Assembly (NCBI RefSeq): GCF_020166395.1
Contig: NZ_JAIQXU010000021.1
Span: 1-64,000, forward strand
Origin: Deinococcus betulae
Lineage (GTDB): Bacteria > Deinococcota > Deinococci > Deinococcales > Deinococcaceae
Direction: 5' to 3'
DNA: 64,000 bases
Part shown: positions 10,482 to 20,228 of the stretch, piece by piece
Layout: the number at the start of each line of letters is the position of its first letter
How positions within the stretch are numbered: the stretch's first letter is position 1
Made by a program: the position numbers and the translations under genes
The notes under the pieces: model-generated
Database searches by the model: none
What the model saw: only the letters and a program-made list of their open reading frames with translations
Told to the model about the DNA's origin: nothing

Positions 10482-10649
10482 ATGACACAACCCTCTGCCA
10501 CCTCCACTCCGCCCCAGCCTTCTTATGTTGCCCCTCAGGTCAAGTCTCTGGGCAATTGGGAAGTCGTGACCCTGGCCCAAAGTGTGCCCATTGGGCCTGG
10601 GAGCTTCGGTCTGCCCAATCCCTTCGACGCCACGGCGGAGAGCTGGTAA
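10482..10649 (+). CDS. 55-aa leader-like peptide, copy 2
   Basis: A 55-aa peptide homologous to the one at 6662: the same length, Y15-VAPQV, G24, T30, LAQSVPIGPGS, LPNPF and a final tryptophan. Its stop overlaps the next start as TAATG (10647-10651). The N-terminal 14 residues (Thr/Pro/Ser-rich) are free to vary, whereas the leader-type motif and the segment behind it are not. That pattern argues for recognition of the peptide itself by a partner, not just for translation through the region. A purely regulatory role (a coupling ORF setting lipoprotein translation) is the main alternative. Confidence 0.7.
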   Translation: MTQPSATSTPPQPSYVAPQVKSLGNWEVVTLAQSVPIGPGSFGLPNPFDATAESW

Positions 10650-12874
10650 TGCGTCGCCTTGGCCTGGCGGTCCTCACCCTCTCCGTTCTGCTCTCCGCCT
10701 GCACGTCCCCACAACTGCCCAGCACCCCCACCGATCAGCCCGCCGCAACCACCCCGACCGCTTCACGGTCACTTGGGCGTGTCGAGGTCAGCTTCACTGG
10801 CGTTGGAACCCAGATGTACGCCTCCAGCGTCCGCAGCCTAGACGCTGACCTGACGGGTCAGGCGCTGACCCAGGTAGCGCAGGGATTGCAACTGCGTTTC
10901 AACAGCAAGGGCAGTTTCGATGTCGGGACAGCGGGCAACGGGACCCGCTACCTCTACGCGACATATGACGTGCGCAATGCCGGGGTCAACGGGGTTCCCT
11001 CAACGACCGCCCGCAGCAACCTGACCTTCGTGGCGGTGGACGCGAACACCCCGGAGACGATCACTGGCACCGCTATCCGGAACTTCAAAAAGTTTGATGG
11101 GTCAAATGCCGACGCGGCGCTGGCTGCTCGGGTGATCCCCACCGTGGGCATGACCCTGAACAATGGAACGCCGACGGTGAACACGTCGCAAGCCGACTTC
11201 CAGGCCCTGACGACGGCAGAAGCGACCAGCATCGGACTGCCGACCGGGGTGCGCGATGTCTTCCAGTACGGGTACGTTGTGCGCAACAAGAACGGTACCA
11301 GCCGCACCCTGCCCGCGAATCCAGCGGCGAATCAATACGACGGGCTGATTACGTTCGCCGTCAAGCTGCCCTTACAGGCGAACGCCGCCAATGACCCGTA
11401 CAGCTTCTCGCTGGTGTTCGAAGTGGTGGAAGATTCGGTCAACCGAGTGACCCGTGTCCCGGAAGAAACGGTCAGCCAAGCGCAAAGCCGCGCCACCGCA
11501 CTCGGAGCCAGTCAAGTAGACGGCGACACAGTTTGCCGCGTACGCGTCTCTGGCGCTGCGGGAAGCCCGGTAACGGTCCTCACCGGCTTGGGGATTTCAC
11601 CTATCGCACCAGGCACTCTGGATGTGTGTTTCGGGACGAATGGCCAAGTGATCACAGACGTTCGGGGCACATCAGAAATCACGCGTGGCCTGGTGGTGCA
11701 GCCCAACGGCAAGCTGGTCGTCGCGGCGAACGTCAGCGCGCCAACAGGTGCAGCAACGGGCAATGACTTTGCCCTGCTGCGCTACACCGCCGATGGTGTT
11801 CTGGACCCTACCTTTGGAACCGCTGGCAAAGTCATCACCGAACTGACGGGTGATGAGCAACTGTTTGCCCTGGACCAACAGGCCGACGGCAAGTTGGTCG
11901 CCGCCGGTTCCAAACGGGTGTCTGGCGGTCCCAGCGGCACTGATTTTGTGGTGATCCGCTACACCGCTGATGGGGCCCTGGACACCAGCTTCGGGACAAA
12001 CGGACAGGCCGTGATTGCGGTTGGGGCAGGTGGCAGCGCGGACACGCCTTATGGACTATCCATTCAGAGCGACGGCAAGTTGATTCTGGCTGGCTTTACC
12101 CCCTTGGAGCCCGGCTCATCTGATACAGAAGTGGCGGTGGTCCGCCTCACGACCAGTGGGGCACTGGACACCTCTTTCGGGACCGGTGGCAAAGTGGTCT
12201 TCCCGGTCGGCGCTGCCGGAAATCTTGACATCGCCAATGCCGTTCGGGTGCAGTTAGACGGCAAGATCGTCGTGGCTGGGTATACCTATGATCCGGCCAG
12301 CAACGATGACATTTTCGTCGCCCGTCTGACGGGTGCGGGGGTGCTGGACACCACGTTTGATGGCGACGGCAAAGTGATTACCAGGGCGTCGACCACGGTA
12401 TCTGACCGCGCGAACTCCGTGGCGATTCAGTCGGATGGCAAGATTGTGGTGGCGGGTGGGGTAGGTGACCGGGGGCTTCAAACGAGGTCGGATGCGGTCG
12501 TGGTCCGGTACACGTCGGCCGGTGCACTGGACACCAGCTTTGCGTCAGGTGGAATCGGGTTCTACGCACTGGGAGCGGGACTAGACAATATCTACACCGT
12601 TCGCCTGCAAGGCGATGGCAAGCCTGTTCTGGGTGGAAGTTCAAACAATGGGGATCCGTCAGGGACCGACATGGTGCTGGCGCGGTTGACGACTAGTGGC
12701 GCTTTGGATACGACCTTTGCCGTTCAGTCGCCGCTTCCAGGCGTCTTCCGGGTGCCCGTCAGTTCGCAGACCGATGTGGCGTATGCGTTTCAGATTCAGC
12801 CAGATGGCAAGCTGGTTGCGGCGGGAACAGCCCAGGCCAACGCAGAGGTCGGCGTCATTCGCGTGAAACCCTAA
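10649..12874 (+). CDS. Lipoprotein with shared module and delta-60 repeats, copy 2
   Basis: 741 aa. The frame is open further upstream, but the ATG at 10649 is chosen because it overlaps the peptide stop and begins the signal peptide (MRRLGLAVLTLSVLLSAC). Domain order is as in copy 1: shared module to about residue 290, then CRVRVSG, then about six delta-60 repeats (QSDGKIVVAG, ARLT-x-AG-x-LDT-x-F). Divergence from copy 1 is spread throughout, so the duplication is old. Predicted to sit lipid-anchored on the outer side of a membrane. Confidence 0.9.
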   Translation: MRRLGLAVLTLSVLLSACTSPQLPSTPTDQPAATTPTASRSLGRVEVSFTGVGTQMYASSVRSLDADLTGQALTQVAQGLQLRFNSKGSFDVGTAGNGTRYLYATYDVRNAGVNGVPSTTARSNLTFVAVDANTPETITGTAIRNFKKFDGSNADAALAARVIPTVGMTLNNGTPTVNTSQADFQALTTAEATSIGLPTGVRDVFQYGYVVRNKNGTSRTLPANPAANQYDGLITFAVKLPLQANAANDPYSFSLVFEVVEDSVNRVTRVPEETVSQAQSRATALGASQVDGDTVCRVRVSGAAGSPVTVLTGLGISPIAPGTLDVCFGTNGQVITDVRGTSEITRGLVVQPNGKLVVAANVSAPTGAATGNDFALLRYTADGVLDPTFGTAGKVITELTGDEQLFALDQQADGKLVAAGSKRVSGGPSGTDFVVIRYTADGALDTSFGTNGQAVIAVGAGGSADTPYGLSIQSDGKLILAGFTPLEPGSSDTEVAVVRLTTSGALDTSFGTGGKVVFPVGAAGNLDIANAVRVQLDGKIVVAGYTYDPASNDDIFVARLTGAGVLDTTFDGDGKVITRASTTVSDRANSVAIQSDGKIVVAGGVGDRGLQTRSDAVVVRYTSAGALDTSFASGGIGFYALGAGLDNIYTVRLQGDGKPVLGGSSNNGDPSGTDMVLARLTTSGALDTTFAVQSPLPGVFRVPVSSQTDVAYAFQIQPDGKLVAAGTAQANAEVGVIRVKP

Positions 12875-12888
12875 GATCAACGTTCCAA

Positions 12889-12936
12889 GGTCCCCTGCCC
12901 GCGCTTCTAGAGTGGCGCAGGGGGCCTTTTTCGTTT
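12889..12936 (+). terminator. Terminator after lipoprotein copy 2
   Basis: GGTCCCCTGC pairs with GCAGGGGGCC, followed by TTTTTCG. A second hairpin (GGCGACC, CGAA loop, GGTCGCC) with a TTGATTTCTT tail follows at 12954-12981. Confidence 0.8.
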
Positions 12937-13062
12937 AATCGGAGAACAGAGAAGGCGACCCGAAGGTCGCCTTGATTTCTTAAAGATAGCGCCGTATTCA
13001 GGATTCGTCAACGCTATCCGCCGCATGGTCGTGGATTTCTGAGCATGACGGGTGTTTCATGG

Positions 13063-13787
<725 letters not shown>

Positions 13788-14058
13788 ACCCTCGACCCGC
13801 CGCATCTGCTTCCACGGTGTCCCGCAGCGGCCACTCCTCGGCCTGCCAGGTCTCTGCCTCTCTGCTCCACATCAGCACCTGCCCGGCGGCCGGTGAGGAT
13901 GCCGTGCAGGCCACGTGGGCACTGGCGAAGGGGCCGAGGCGGCGCAGAACCTCGCCGGTTTCGGTGTGGTTGGTCAGGGCGTGGGGCATAGAAACATCAT
14001 GGTGCATGCACAGCAAAAGGAGCGAGGAGGTTAGCCCTCGCCCCTTCGTTGAGACGCG

Positions 14059-14244
14059 TTATCCGCGTGCTAACGCAGCCAAGAAACCAAGGAAGAGGCC
14101 GAAGGCCACGAGGGCAGCGGCCTCCCGACTATTGGTCTCTACCAACCGCAGGATGCCGTCGAGCGGGAGCTTTACGCCGAGAGCATATAGTGCGAAGACG
14201 AAGGCGAGAAAGGCGAGCGGGACGAATACTTCAGTGTTGATCAC
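14059..14244 (-). CDS. Small two-helix membrane protein
   Basis: 61 aa from a GTG at 14244, chosen because CAGGAAG precedes it at the right distance and upstream codons look non-coding. Two hydrophobic segments (VFVPLAFLAFVFALYALGV and VAFGLFLGFLAAL) are separated by a polar loop. The right-hand neighbour is the IS5, whose terminal repeat ends at 14256, so the insertion lies directly above the ribosome binding site and has cut the gene from its promoter. Function unknown. Confidence 0.55.
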   Translation of the reverse strand: MINTEVFVPLAFLAFVFALYALGVKLPLDGILRLVETNSREAAALVAFGLFLGFLAALARG

Positions 14245-14255
14245 GGCACTTCCTG

Positions 14256-15139
14256 AGAGGGTGCCAAGAACAGGTTTGAAGTTCGCGGTAGAGACTTCGC
14301 ACAGAGCAGAATGGGGGAGTGAGGCGCCGAGGCTATCCCAGTGACGCGGATGCGGATGACGACACGTACTTCTTTTTACTGCCGTATCTGCTGCTGAGTC
14401 CCGAGGACCCAAAGCAACGGAAGTATCCCATTCGAGACGTGCTCAACGCCCTGGTCTGGGTCGCGCGTACAGGGGCACAGTGGGCGTATCTGCCTCATGA
14501 CTTTCCCCCAGCGGAGACGGTGCGCCAACAGACGCACCGCTGGTTTGCCGCTGCATGCTTCCAGAGTACGGCGCATGATGTGCGGCTGCTGTGCCGCGTA
14601 GAAAAGGGCCGGCATGGTGAGCCAACGGCGATCATCATTGACAGTCGCACCTTGCACAGCACACCAGAGAGCGGCCACCGTACCGGCGTTGATGGCGCGA
14701 AGAAGCGTAAGGGCACCAAGGTCCATCTGGCTGTCGACACCCTGGGTCATTTCCTCGCGGTGCTCACCACACCGGCCAATGAGCAAGACAGGGCACAGGT
14801 CAAAGACCTGTGCTTGGAGGTCCAGGAGGTCACCGGTGAGACGGTTCAAGTCGCCTTCGCCGATCAGGGCTACACCGGCACCCAAGCGGCCTTGGACGTC
14901 ACGCAAGCGGGTGTTAAATTGGTCGTCGTTAAGCGACCTGAAGCCACCAAAGGGTTCATTTTGCTGCCCACACGCTGGGTCGTGGAGCGCTCATTGGTCT
15001 GGTTGGCGCGCTTCAGACGCCTCGGACGTGACCTGGAACGCTTGCCCTCTACCCTCGTCGGCTTTCACGCTCTCGCGGCCTGCGTTCTGCTCTGCAACAA
15101 CTTAAAGCCCCTTTTTGCATAACGTTCTTGGCACCCTCT
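14256..15139 (+). mobile_element. IS5-family insertion sequence, apparently intact
   Basis: 884 bp bounded by perfect 16-bp inverted repeats: AGAGGGTGCCAAGAAC at 14256-14271 and its complement at 15124-15139. It contains one transposase gene. No exact target duplication is seen in the flanks. Confidence 0.9.
14319..15122 (+). CDS. IS5-family transposase
   Basis: 267 aa from a GTG, filling the element. The N-terminal helical part ([25 protein letters not shown]) is followed by the DDE core: [10 protein letters not shown] (first Asp), [21 protein letters not shown] (second Asp) and [17 protein letters not shown] (Glu). All catalytic residues are visible and the frame is uninterrupted, so the element could be active. 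The first dozen residues ([14 protein letters not shown]) are unusually acidic. Confidence 0.9.
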   Translation: MRRRGYPSDADADDDTYFFLLPYLLLSPEDPKQRKYPIRDVLNALVWVARTGAQWAYLPHDFPPAETVRQQTHRWFAAACFQSTAHDVRLLCRVEKGRHGEPTAIIIDSRTLHSTPESGHRTGVDGAKKRKGTKVHLAVDTLGHFLAVLTTPANEQDRAQVKDLCLEVQEVTGETVQVAFADQGYTGTQAALDVTQAGVKLVVVKRPEATKGFILLPTRWVVERSLVWLARFRRLGRDLERLPSTLVGFHALAACVLLCNNLKPLFA

Positions 15140-15205
15140 AATAAAGACATTCGGAATCACCCTATGTGCTGTGCAAATTCCTCAAGACCATGTACGCGTT
15201 CACGT

Positions 15206-15646
15206 ATGCCGTACATCAAATTGAGTGAGCAGATCGAGAAACTGACCAACGCCCAGCGCAGCGACGCCTTTATCAAGCAGTTCTGTGACGCCGTGCGCGA
15301 AGGCAAGATCGATGCGGTGGATCTACCGAGCCGCTTTGAACTGCCCAAGCAATTCAGCCGCCGAGGCAGCGACGAGACGTACAGCAAGACGGTGCGCGAT
15401 ATAGTCTTTGACCACACCCCCGAGTTTAACGCCTGGTTTGACGAGACCAATAAAGGTCTGACGGGCGGGCGTAAGGGCAGCAAACCCAAAGCGACGCTGG
15501 AGAATATTGAAGCGGGCCTCGTGGACTTTAAAGAGCTGGCAGCGGCGACCCGCGCCAAGATTGAAGCCAGCTATAGCAAGGGCCAAACCCTCGGCAAGAG
15601 CCGCAGCACCGCTGCCAAGAAGCCGGACCGTAAAGCCAAGAAGTAA
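15206..15646 (+). CDS. Hypothetical protein with basic C-terminal tail
   Basis: 146 aa from ATG at 15206 (MPYIKLSEQIEKL); codons upstream in the same frame look non-coding and overlap the IS5 end. Mostly alpha-helical and charged, with a Lys/Arg/Ala/Ser-rich C-terminus (KKPDRKAKK) suggestive of nucleic acid binding. No family recognised. The IS5 stands 66 bases upstream and may have displaced its promoter. Confidence 0.6.
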   Translation: MPYIKLSEQIEKLTNAQRSDAFIKQFCDAVREGKIDAVDLPSRFELPKQFSRRGSDETYSKTVRDIVFDHTPEFNAWFDETNKGLTGGRKGSKPKATLENIEAGLVDFKELAAATRAKIEASYSKGQTLGKSRSTAAKKPDRKAKK

Positions 15647-15766
15647 TCCGTTCTGAGTAATGGAGGCCCCCAGATTTGGCGGCCATTTGTGTTGTCGTAT
15701 GAGTACCTCCGAAGGGGAATGAAAAACCGCCCACGGGGGGCGGCTGGGGGTTGGGGGAATGCGAAA

Positions 15767-15784
15767 GCCCCCGGTGAAGGGGGC
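15767..15784 (-). terminator. Terminator of the minus-strand lipoprotein
   Basis: Read on the minus strand: GCCCCC, loop TTCACC, GGGGGC, then TTTCGC, 32 bases after the lipoprotein stop. A second GC hairpin (15727-15743) lies beyond it and may serve the facing gene. Confidence 0.6.
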
Positions 15785-15816
15785 CGCCAAGAGAGCTTCA
15801 CATGTGAACCCAGTAC

Positions 15817-16869
15817 TTACGGCATATTTGCCGGAAAAGCCGCTGGAGTGTAGTTGATAAAATTCGTACCACTGTATTGGTAACTTATATCATTTGTAGT
15901 TGTGAAATAGCCATATGTTCCATTCTCAGTCTGAACGATCATGCACGTTTTCAATTCTTCTGGATAAGATGTTCCAATATAATTGGTAATCCTTGCGTCT
16001 GAGCAGGTGGTAGGTGTGCGGATGTAATCATTCGACTCAATACGATATGCCTCTGATGCAGTGATCACATTTCTGAAATAAGACATGGGCGCAACAGTTT
16101 GTTCTACAGTTTCAAAGACAAGCGTGAAACTATATGGCGCATTGCCTGGTTGGGCCAGATCAATATTCGGAATGTCGAATGCAAAGGTCACGTTCCGACT
16201 CGTGCCCGGCTGCGGCAAGCCGAACACCCACCCGTAGTTTTGAACTTTAAGACTGAGTCCTGGAACGGGTGGAAACGGGATCGTGTTGATGTCTACCCCA
16301 GTAAGGGCGAAGTGATCCTCCACGAAAACAGTAGTGAGAGGATCGACTTCGGTAAGCCCCGTCTGAGCGTTGAACGTCTTTCCGCGTGTGGCGATCAGAC
16401 GTTCGGCCTGGCTGGAAGCATCACTGCCATCAAAGAGGCGAACGCTGTGGAACGGGGTATCTCGGACCGTCGGTCGAGCTGCATTGTTGGTTGGGTCGCC
16501 GTCTGTGTCGGTGAGTGCCGCTGGCATAAAGACCAATGTTCCCCGCGTCCGGGCTGTGTTGTTGGTGACCTTGAATGTGGCACGCACATGCCGCGTGCGC
16601 GTCTGCGCATCAATGAATGACGCTGTTGACAGCGGCCCAGAGAATTGCAGAGGCGTGCTGAACGGCTCGGATGCCTGGGCAGTCAGACGTTGACTGTTGA
16701 TGCGCGCCGTGGGCTGTGCATCTCCCCCCTGGATGGTGAGTTCATACAGCGTCCCCTTGCCGAATACGCTTGGCTGCTCGGCGGTGGTGGTAGGGGCAAT
16801 CGGCGATTGCGTTTGACATCCGGCGAGCAACAGGCCGGCAGAGAGAATCAAAGGCAGCAGTTTCAACAT
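15817..16869 (-). CDS. Lipoprotein with a divergent shared module
   Basis: 350 aa; the start at 16869 is picked because it begins the signal peptide (MLKLLPLILSAGLLLAGC) with GAGG upstream. The mature part is a distant version of the module in the lipoproteins at 502, 3129, 6829 and 10649: RHVRATFKVTNN, TLVFMPAAL, RLFDGSDA, PQPGTSRNVTFAFDIP, NAPYSFTLVFETVE. It then has a short C-terminal domain of about 70 residues with two cysteines (TTCSDARI and LKTCMIVQ) and no delta-60 repeats. Third type of C-terminus on the same module. Function unknown. Confidence 0.8.
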   Translation of the reverse strand: MLKLLPLILSAGLLLAGCQTQSPIAPTTTAEQPSVFGKGTLYELTIQGGDAQPTARINSQRLTAQASEPFSTPLQFSGPLSTASFIDAQTRTRHVRATFKVTNNTARTRGTLVFMPAALTDTDGDPTNNAARPTVRDTPFHSVRLFDGSDASSQAERLIATRGKTFNAQTGLTEVDPLTTVFVEDHFALTGVDINTIPFPPVPGLSLKVQNYGWVFGLPQPGTSRNVTFAFDIPNIDLAQPGNAPYSFTLVFETVEQTVAPMSYFRNVITASEAYRIESNDYIRTPTTCSDARITNYIGTSYPEELKTCMIVQTENGTYGYFTTTNDISYQYSGTNFINYTPAAFPANMP

Positions 16870-17135
16870 GGGAGACCTCGGAGGAAGGGAGGAGAAAGTT
16901 CGGGAATCACTCCCGGCGGACAGCGGGTTTGAGTCTACTGAGGCGCGGCGGCCCACCAAGGCAACTTTCGACAAATACCCCCACTCCCCCCCGGTGCACC
17001 GCCATCCCTACCCACCCACTGCCATCGCAGTGCTTTGGCCGCAGCCTCGGGCGTTCTACCGAAGGAGATCCCGACCGTGCGGATTCGACCGGCAACCAGG
17101 AACGGCCTATCACCATCGCGGTGCTGCCCCTCTGA

Positions 17136-17525
17136 TCAGTCGGCCGCGCTGGGCAGCACCGCAAGCGCGGCCTGCTGAGACAAGACCGCTTCGAGCGCAT
17201 TCACTATGCGCAGGCCGGCAAACACAGCAGCGCGCGTAATCGCCGGGTTGGGCTGAATCCAGTTCGTGCCACTGCGCCCCAGCTGGAGGGGCAGCGCCTT
17301 CACACCAACCGCCGCCGCCAGCTGCTCGGCCGCGCGCGGCGTCAGGGCCCCCAACTCCCCGTATTCCAGGTGACTGGCGTACTCAGCCGTATCAAAGACC
17401 TCGACCACGATCTGCCCACCTTGCACCGTCGACGAGGCGCCGATGCTTTCAAGGTAGTGTTCCGTACGCACGTAATGCCCGGCGGGCGTAAGGTAAATCC
17501 CCGCGTTCGCACCCTGAACGGCCAT
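17136..17525 (-). pseudogene. Truncated phage-type protein fragment
   Basis: An open frame of 129 codons whose 5' side runs into the IS6 at 17536; the IS probably removed the true start. The segment VEVFDTAEYASHLEYGELG resembles the conserved tyrosine/glutamate region of HK97-gp10-like head-tail or minor tail proteins, but the match is short. If correct it is the only prophage trace besides the integrase at 19.4 kb. Confidence 0.35.
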
Positions 17526-17575
17526 GCGGCGGGCGGGTTGTGTTGTCTTAACAGGGTCAGGGTGGCTGACCCGCC

Positions 17576-18286
17576 GTGACCGACGCCAAGCCTTACCGCC
17601 ACCGTTTCCTCATGACCATCATTCAGCACGCCGTTTGGCTGTACCATCGCTTTCCCCTGAGCGACCGAGACGTACAGGAACTGCTGCACCAGCGCGGTAT
17701 CGAGGTCAGTCACGAGACACTGCGCGAGTGGTGCATCAAATGCAGTCCTCTGTTCGCTCAGGATCTACGCCACCGGGAACCCCGACGGGATTCCCGGTGG
17801 CATATGGACGAGGTCAGCACCACTGTAGACGGAGTCAGACATTGGCTTCGGCGAGCTGTTGATGAGCAGGGCTTCGTGCTCGATATCCTGCTTCAACGGC
17901 ACCGTGATATCGAGGCAGCAAAGACCTTCTTGACCTGGTTGCTACAGAAATACACCGTCCCAGAGGTTATTCATATCGATCAGCTGCGTAGCTTCGCAGC
18001 TGCGATCCGGGAAATCCCAAGCCTGAAGGGTGTCGACCACCAGCAGGTGATTTCCACGGCACGCTGCAACAACATGATGGCGCAGTCTCACCGTCCCACA
18101 CGACGTCAAGAACGACAGCAACAGGGATTCAAGCGGCGCAAACGCACTCAGGAATTTCTGAGCCTGCACGCCCGAGTCACCAACCTCCACCATCACACGC
18201 GAACCGGCGTATCCGCATCAACCAGACGGCAAAATCAAAAGCAAGCGTTCCAGACGTGGTCAACGGTGGCCACAGGGGTGGCCTGA
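17576..18286 (+). CDS. IS6-family transposase with altered catalytic site
   Basis: 236 aa from GTG at 17576. Typical layout: N-terminal helix-turn-helix (SDRDVQELLHQRGIEV), first Asp in WHMDEV (D78), second Asp in IHIDQL (D135), and C-terminal SHRPTRRQER. The third catalytic residue, expected as Glu just before QSHRPT, is alanine here (NNMMAQSHRPT, A169, codon GCG). The frame is open but the enzyme is predicted to be inactive unless another residue substitutes. The stop codon lies inside a perfect palindrome (18273-18303). Confidence 0.85.
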   Translation: MTDAKPYRHRFLMTIIQHAVWLYHRFPLSDRDVQELLHQRGIEVSHETLREWCIKCSPLFAQDLRHREPRRDSRWHMDEVSTTVDGVRHWLRRAVDEQGFVLDILLQRHRDIEAAKTFLTWLLQKYTVPEVIHIDQLRSFAAAIREIPSLKGVDHQQVISTARCNNMMAQSHRPTRRQERQQQGFKRRKRTQEFLSLHARVTNLHHHTRTGVSASTRRQNQKQAFQTWSTVATGVA

Positions 18287-18303
18287 ACTTCAGGCCACCC
18301 CTG
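18273..18303. repeat. Perfect palindrome over the IS6 transposase stop codon
   Basis: 15-bp arms (CAGGGGTGGCCTGAA and TTCAGGCCACCCCTG) around a single C; the TGA stop is in the left arm. A different sequence with the same design is found in the IS6 at 53.4 kb. Confidence 0.85.
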
Positions 18304-18718
18304 CCCTCAGCCCGCCGTGACGCCATTTAAGGCAACACAACCGTTTGGAGAGACTGACGATGACATTGGCATACCGCTGCGTGATGCTGTCGGCCAGACT
18401 CCGCATATCGCGCATGTCTGGTCTCGGCGCCGTGATGACGCGGCCGTGGGTGCGGGCCGCCTGACCTTCTGTGATCAGGGCTGGTTGGACTGGCTTGCTC
18501 CACGCGCTCGCGGCGGCCGAACAGCGCCTGAGCCACTTGCCGCCCCTGACCTCGTGTGTGCGAGTCCTGCCCTTCATACGCCCAACGTACCACGCCCCAT
18601 TTTTCGCCAGTGTGACGTTCCTGGGCCTGGCCCAGAGTATGCCCTTCAGCGGGCCGTGACTTCAATCTGGTGTTGGTGGGCTACGATCCGAGCCAGCACT
18701 CTTGCGAGGCCTCCTCCT

Positions 18719-19231
18719 ATGTTTTCTCCTCTCCCCATCCAGGACACGTTTCCCCGCACTGACATCCACCGCATTCACCTGGCGCTCGACGAGGAGGCCC
18801 TGAGTCTGTTGCGCCGGGCTGGTCAACAGGTGTTGATCTATGTCATCCGCCTCTTTCAGGGCGTGCCTGTGCGCGCCCTGCGGGCGATTCCGCCCGAGGA
18901 ACTGGATACGCACCAGCTGCTGCCCGGCACCACGGCATATGCTCTGGCCTTCACCTTCACGGAAGATGGTAAGGCCAGAGACATGCTGGTGGTGGTCTCG
19001 CCCACCCCGGTCTGTGCGCCGCCAGACATGGGCCTGCACCAGATCGTGCACGGCACGCAGGCCACCGTGCCGATGAGCGGGTTTGACGTGCAGCGCGCGC
19101 GGGAGAAGGCCCGCCGCGAGGCCAAAGAGCGCCGAAAACAGGCGGCATCCGTGCCGCCCGTGCTTCCCGTTCTCCCGCCTGATCGTTTCCCGAAGCACTG
19201 GAAGAAACGCTCGAAGCGAAAGGGAAAATAG
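18719..19231 (+). CDS. Hypothetical protein with Arg/Lys-rich tail
   Basis: 170 aa from ATG at 18719. The frame is open back to 18317 but the earlier part has no coding character. An alpha/beta region (DIHRIHLALDEEALSLLRRAGQQVL) is followed by an amphipathic stretch and a strongly basic end (REKARREAKERRKQ, KKRSKRKGK). No family recognised. It lies between an IS6 and a dead integrase, so it may be cargo of an old integrative element. Confidence 0.5.
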   Translation: MFSPLPIQDTFPRTDIHRIHLALDEEALSLLRRAGQQVLIYVIRLFQGVPVRALRAIPPEELDTHQLLPGTTAYALAFTFTEDGKARDMLVVVSPTPVCAPPDMGLHQIVHGTQATVPMSGFDVQRAREKARREAKERRKQAASVPPVLPVLPPDRFPKHWKKRSKRKGK

Positions 19232-19232
19232 G

Positions 19233-19389
19233 ATGGAGAACGCCAGCACGCGCGTCCTGCGACGAGATCAACCGCGCGTTCCAGCAGCAGGCCCGCGCGA
19301 GCTTCACCGGAGTCCTGGTGCGGGCGCCCTGCATGGGCCGGCAGCGGCAGCTCGTGATTCCCCGCCTGCAGTTGCTGGCCAGAACCTGA
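19233..19389 (+). pseudogene. Small gene with a probable frameshift
   Basis: Begins MENASTRVL at 19233, then the sense appears to pass to the next frame, reading DEINRAFQQQARASFTGVLV followed by RAPCMGRQRQLVIPRLQLL and a stop at 19387-19389. The second part has good codon bias. About 51 residues if repaired. Follows the gene at 18719 closely. Function unknown. Confidence 0.35.
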
Positions 19390-19390
19390 C

Positions 19391-20200
19391 CTACCAGTCG
19401 GCGTTGACTTTCTTCTTGCCCCGGCGCACGTACTCCACGTACACCGTGCTGCTGTGAATCGAATCGAGGGCGTCCTGCACCTCCCCTCCAAGAGGTCTCT
19501 GGTCGTCTCGTACACCTTCGTGCCCGCCAAATGGCGCAGCGCGTGCACGGCGCGGTAGCGCACCCCGGCCTCCGCGCAGAGTCGGCCCATCATTTTTGCC
19601 AGGCCTTGTGGGGTGCGGATAGAGATGAGGTACGGCCCGGCACCCGGAGTGGCCGCCAACCAGACCCGCAGAGCGGCCGCCACCGGGCGCGAGAGGGCGA
19701 CCTCCTGGCGTTTACTGCGCTTGCCGAGCACGTTCACGTAAGGCTCGCGGGCATCAAGGTAGATGTCGGTGCGGTGCAGGATCAGCAACTCGCTGTTGCG
19801 CAGGCCCGCAGTGAGCACCCAGAAGCACCACCACGGTTTCTTGCCTGCCACGCTCAGGAGGGCGGCGACGTTCTCGTCTAGGTAGGGTTTGCGTTTCTCC
19901 CAGGCCGGGACCGGGTCATACGCGGCGCGCACGTCGGCGAAAGGAGCAGCCTGGGTCGCGCCGGCCCAGCGCAGGGCACTCAAGAGTGACCGGGCGGCCG
20001 ACAGGCGGGCGCGCTAGCTTCTGACCTTCAAGGAACCGGATGTACCGGAAGCCGCCGTTGGGGCCCAGGCGGACCTCTGCCTTAAGGCCCAGGCGAGGAA
20101 CACCTGCACACCGGTGTGATAGGCCAGCAGGGCGTAGGCGCCGCAACCGCCGCGCAGCACAACGAACACTTCCCGAGGACTGGGTTCATGGCCACCGCGG
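19391..20200 (-). pseudogene. Tyrosine recombinase (integrase), multiply frameshifted
   Basis: The catalytic part is readable: TAGLRNSELLILHRTD (first Arg box), GKRSKRQEVALS, then VHALRHLAGTKVYE (H-x-x-R box). A frame change at a GGAGGGGAGG stretch near 19485 is needed to reach VQDALDSIHSSTVYVEYVRR with the nucleophilic tyrosine and the stop at 19391. Upstream, GLKAEVRLGPNGGFRYIRFL and ALLAYHTGVQVFL-type segments of the N-terminal domain sit in two further frames. At least three shifts, so the gene is dead. Marks the edge of a former integrative element. Confidence 0.75.
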
Positions 20201-20228
20201 CCTTTTGCGTCAGGCAAATCAGGCCGCA

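Larger units (their letters stand above)
17536..18342 (+). mobile_element. IS6-family insertion sequence
   Basis: 807 bp. Ends GGTTGTGTTGTCTTAA (17536-17551) and TTAAGGCAACACAACC (18327-18342) are 16-bp inverted repeats with one mismatch. The flanking octamers (GGCGGGCG, GTTTGGAG) do not match, so either the target duplication is lost or the element marks a deletion or cointegrate junction. Confidence 0.9.

Noticed and set aside
10445..10648. N-terminal extension of the second delta-60 lipoprotein
   Set aside because: The extension overlaps the conserved 55-aa peptide in another frame and precedes a complete signal peptide.
18856..19390. Minus-strand continuation of the integrase frame
   Set aside because: Beyond the frameshift this is antisense to the gene at 18719; the true C-terminus with the tyrosine ends at 19391.
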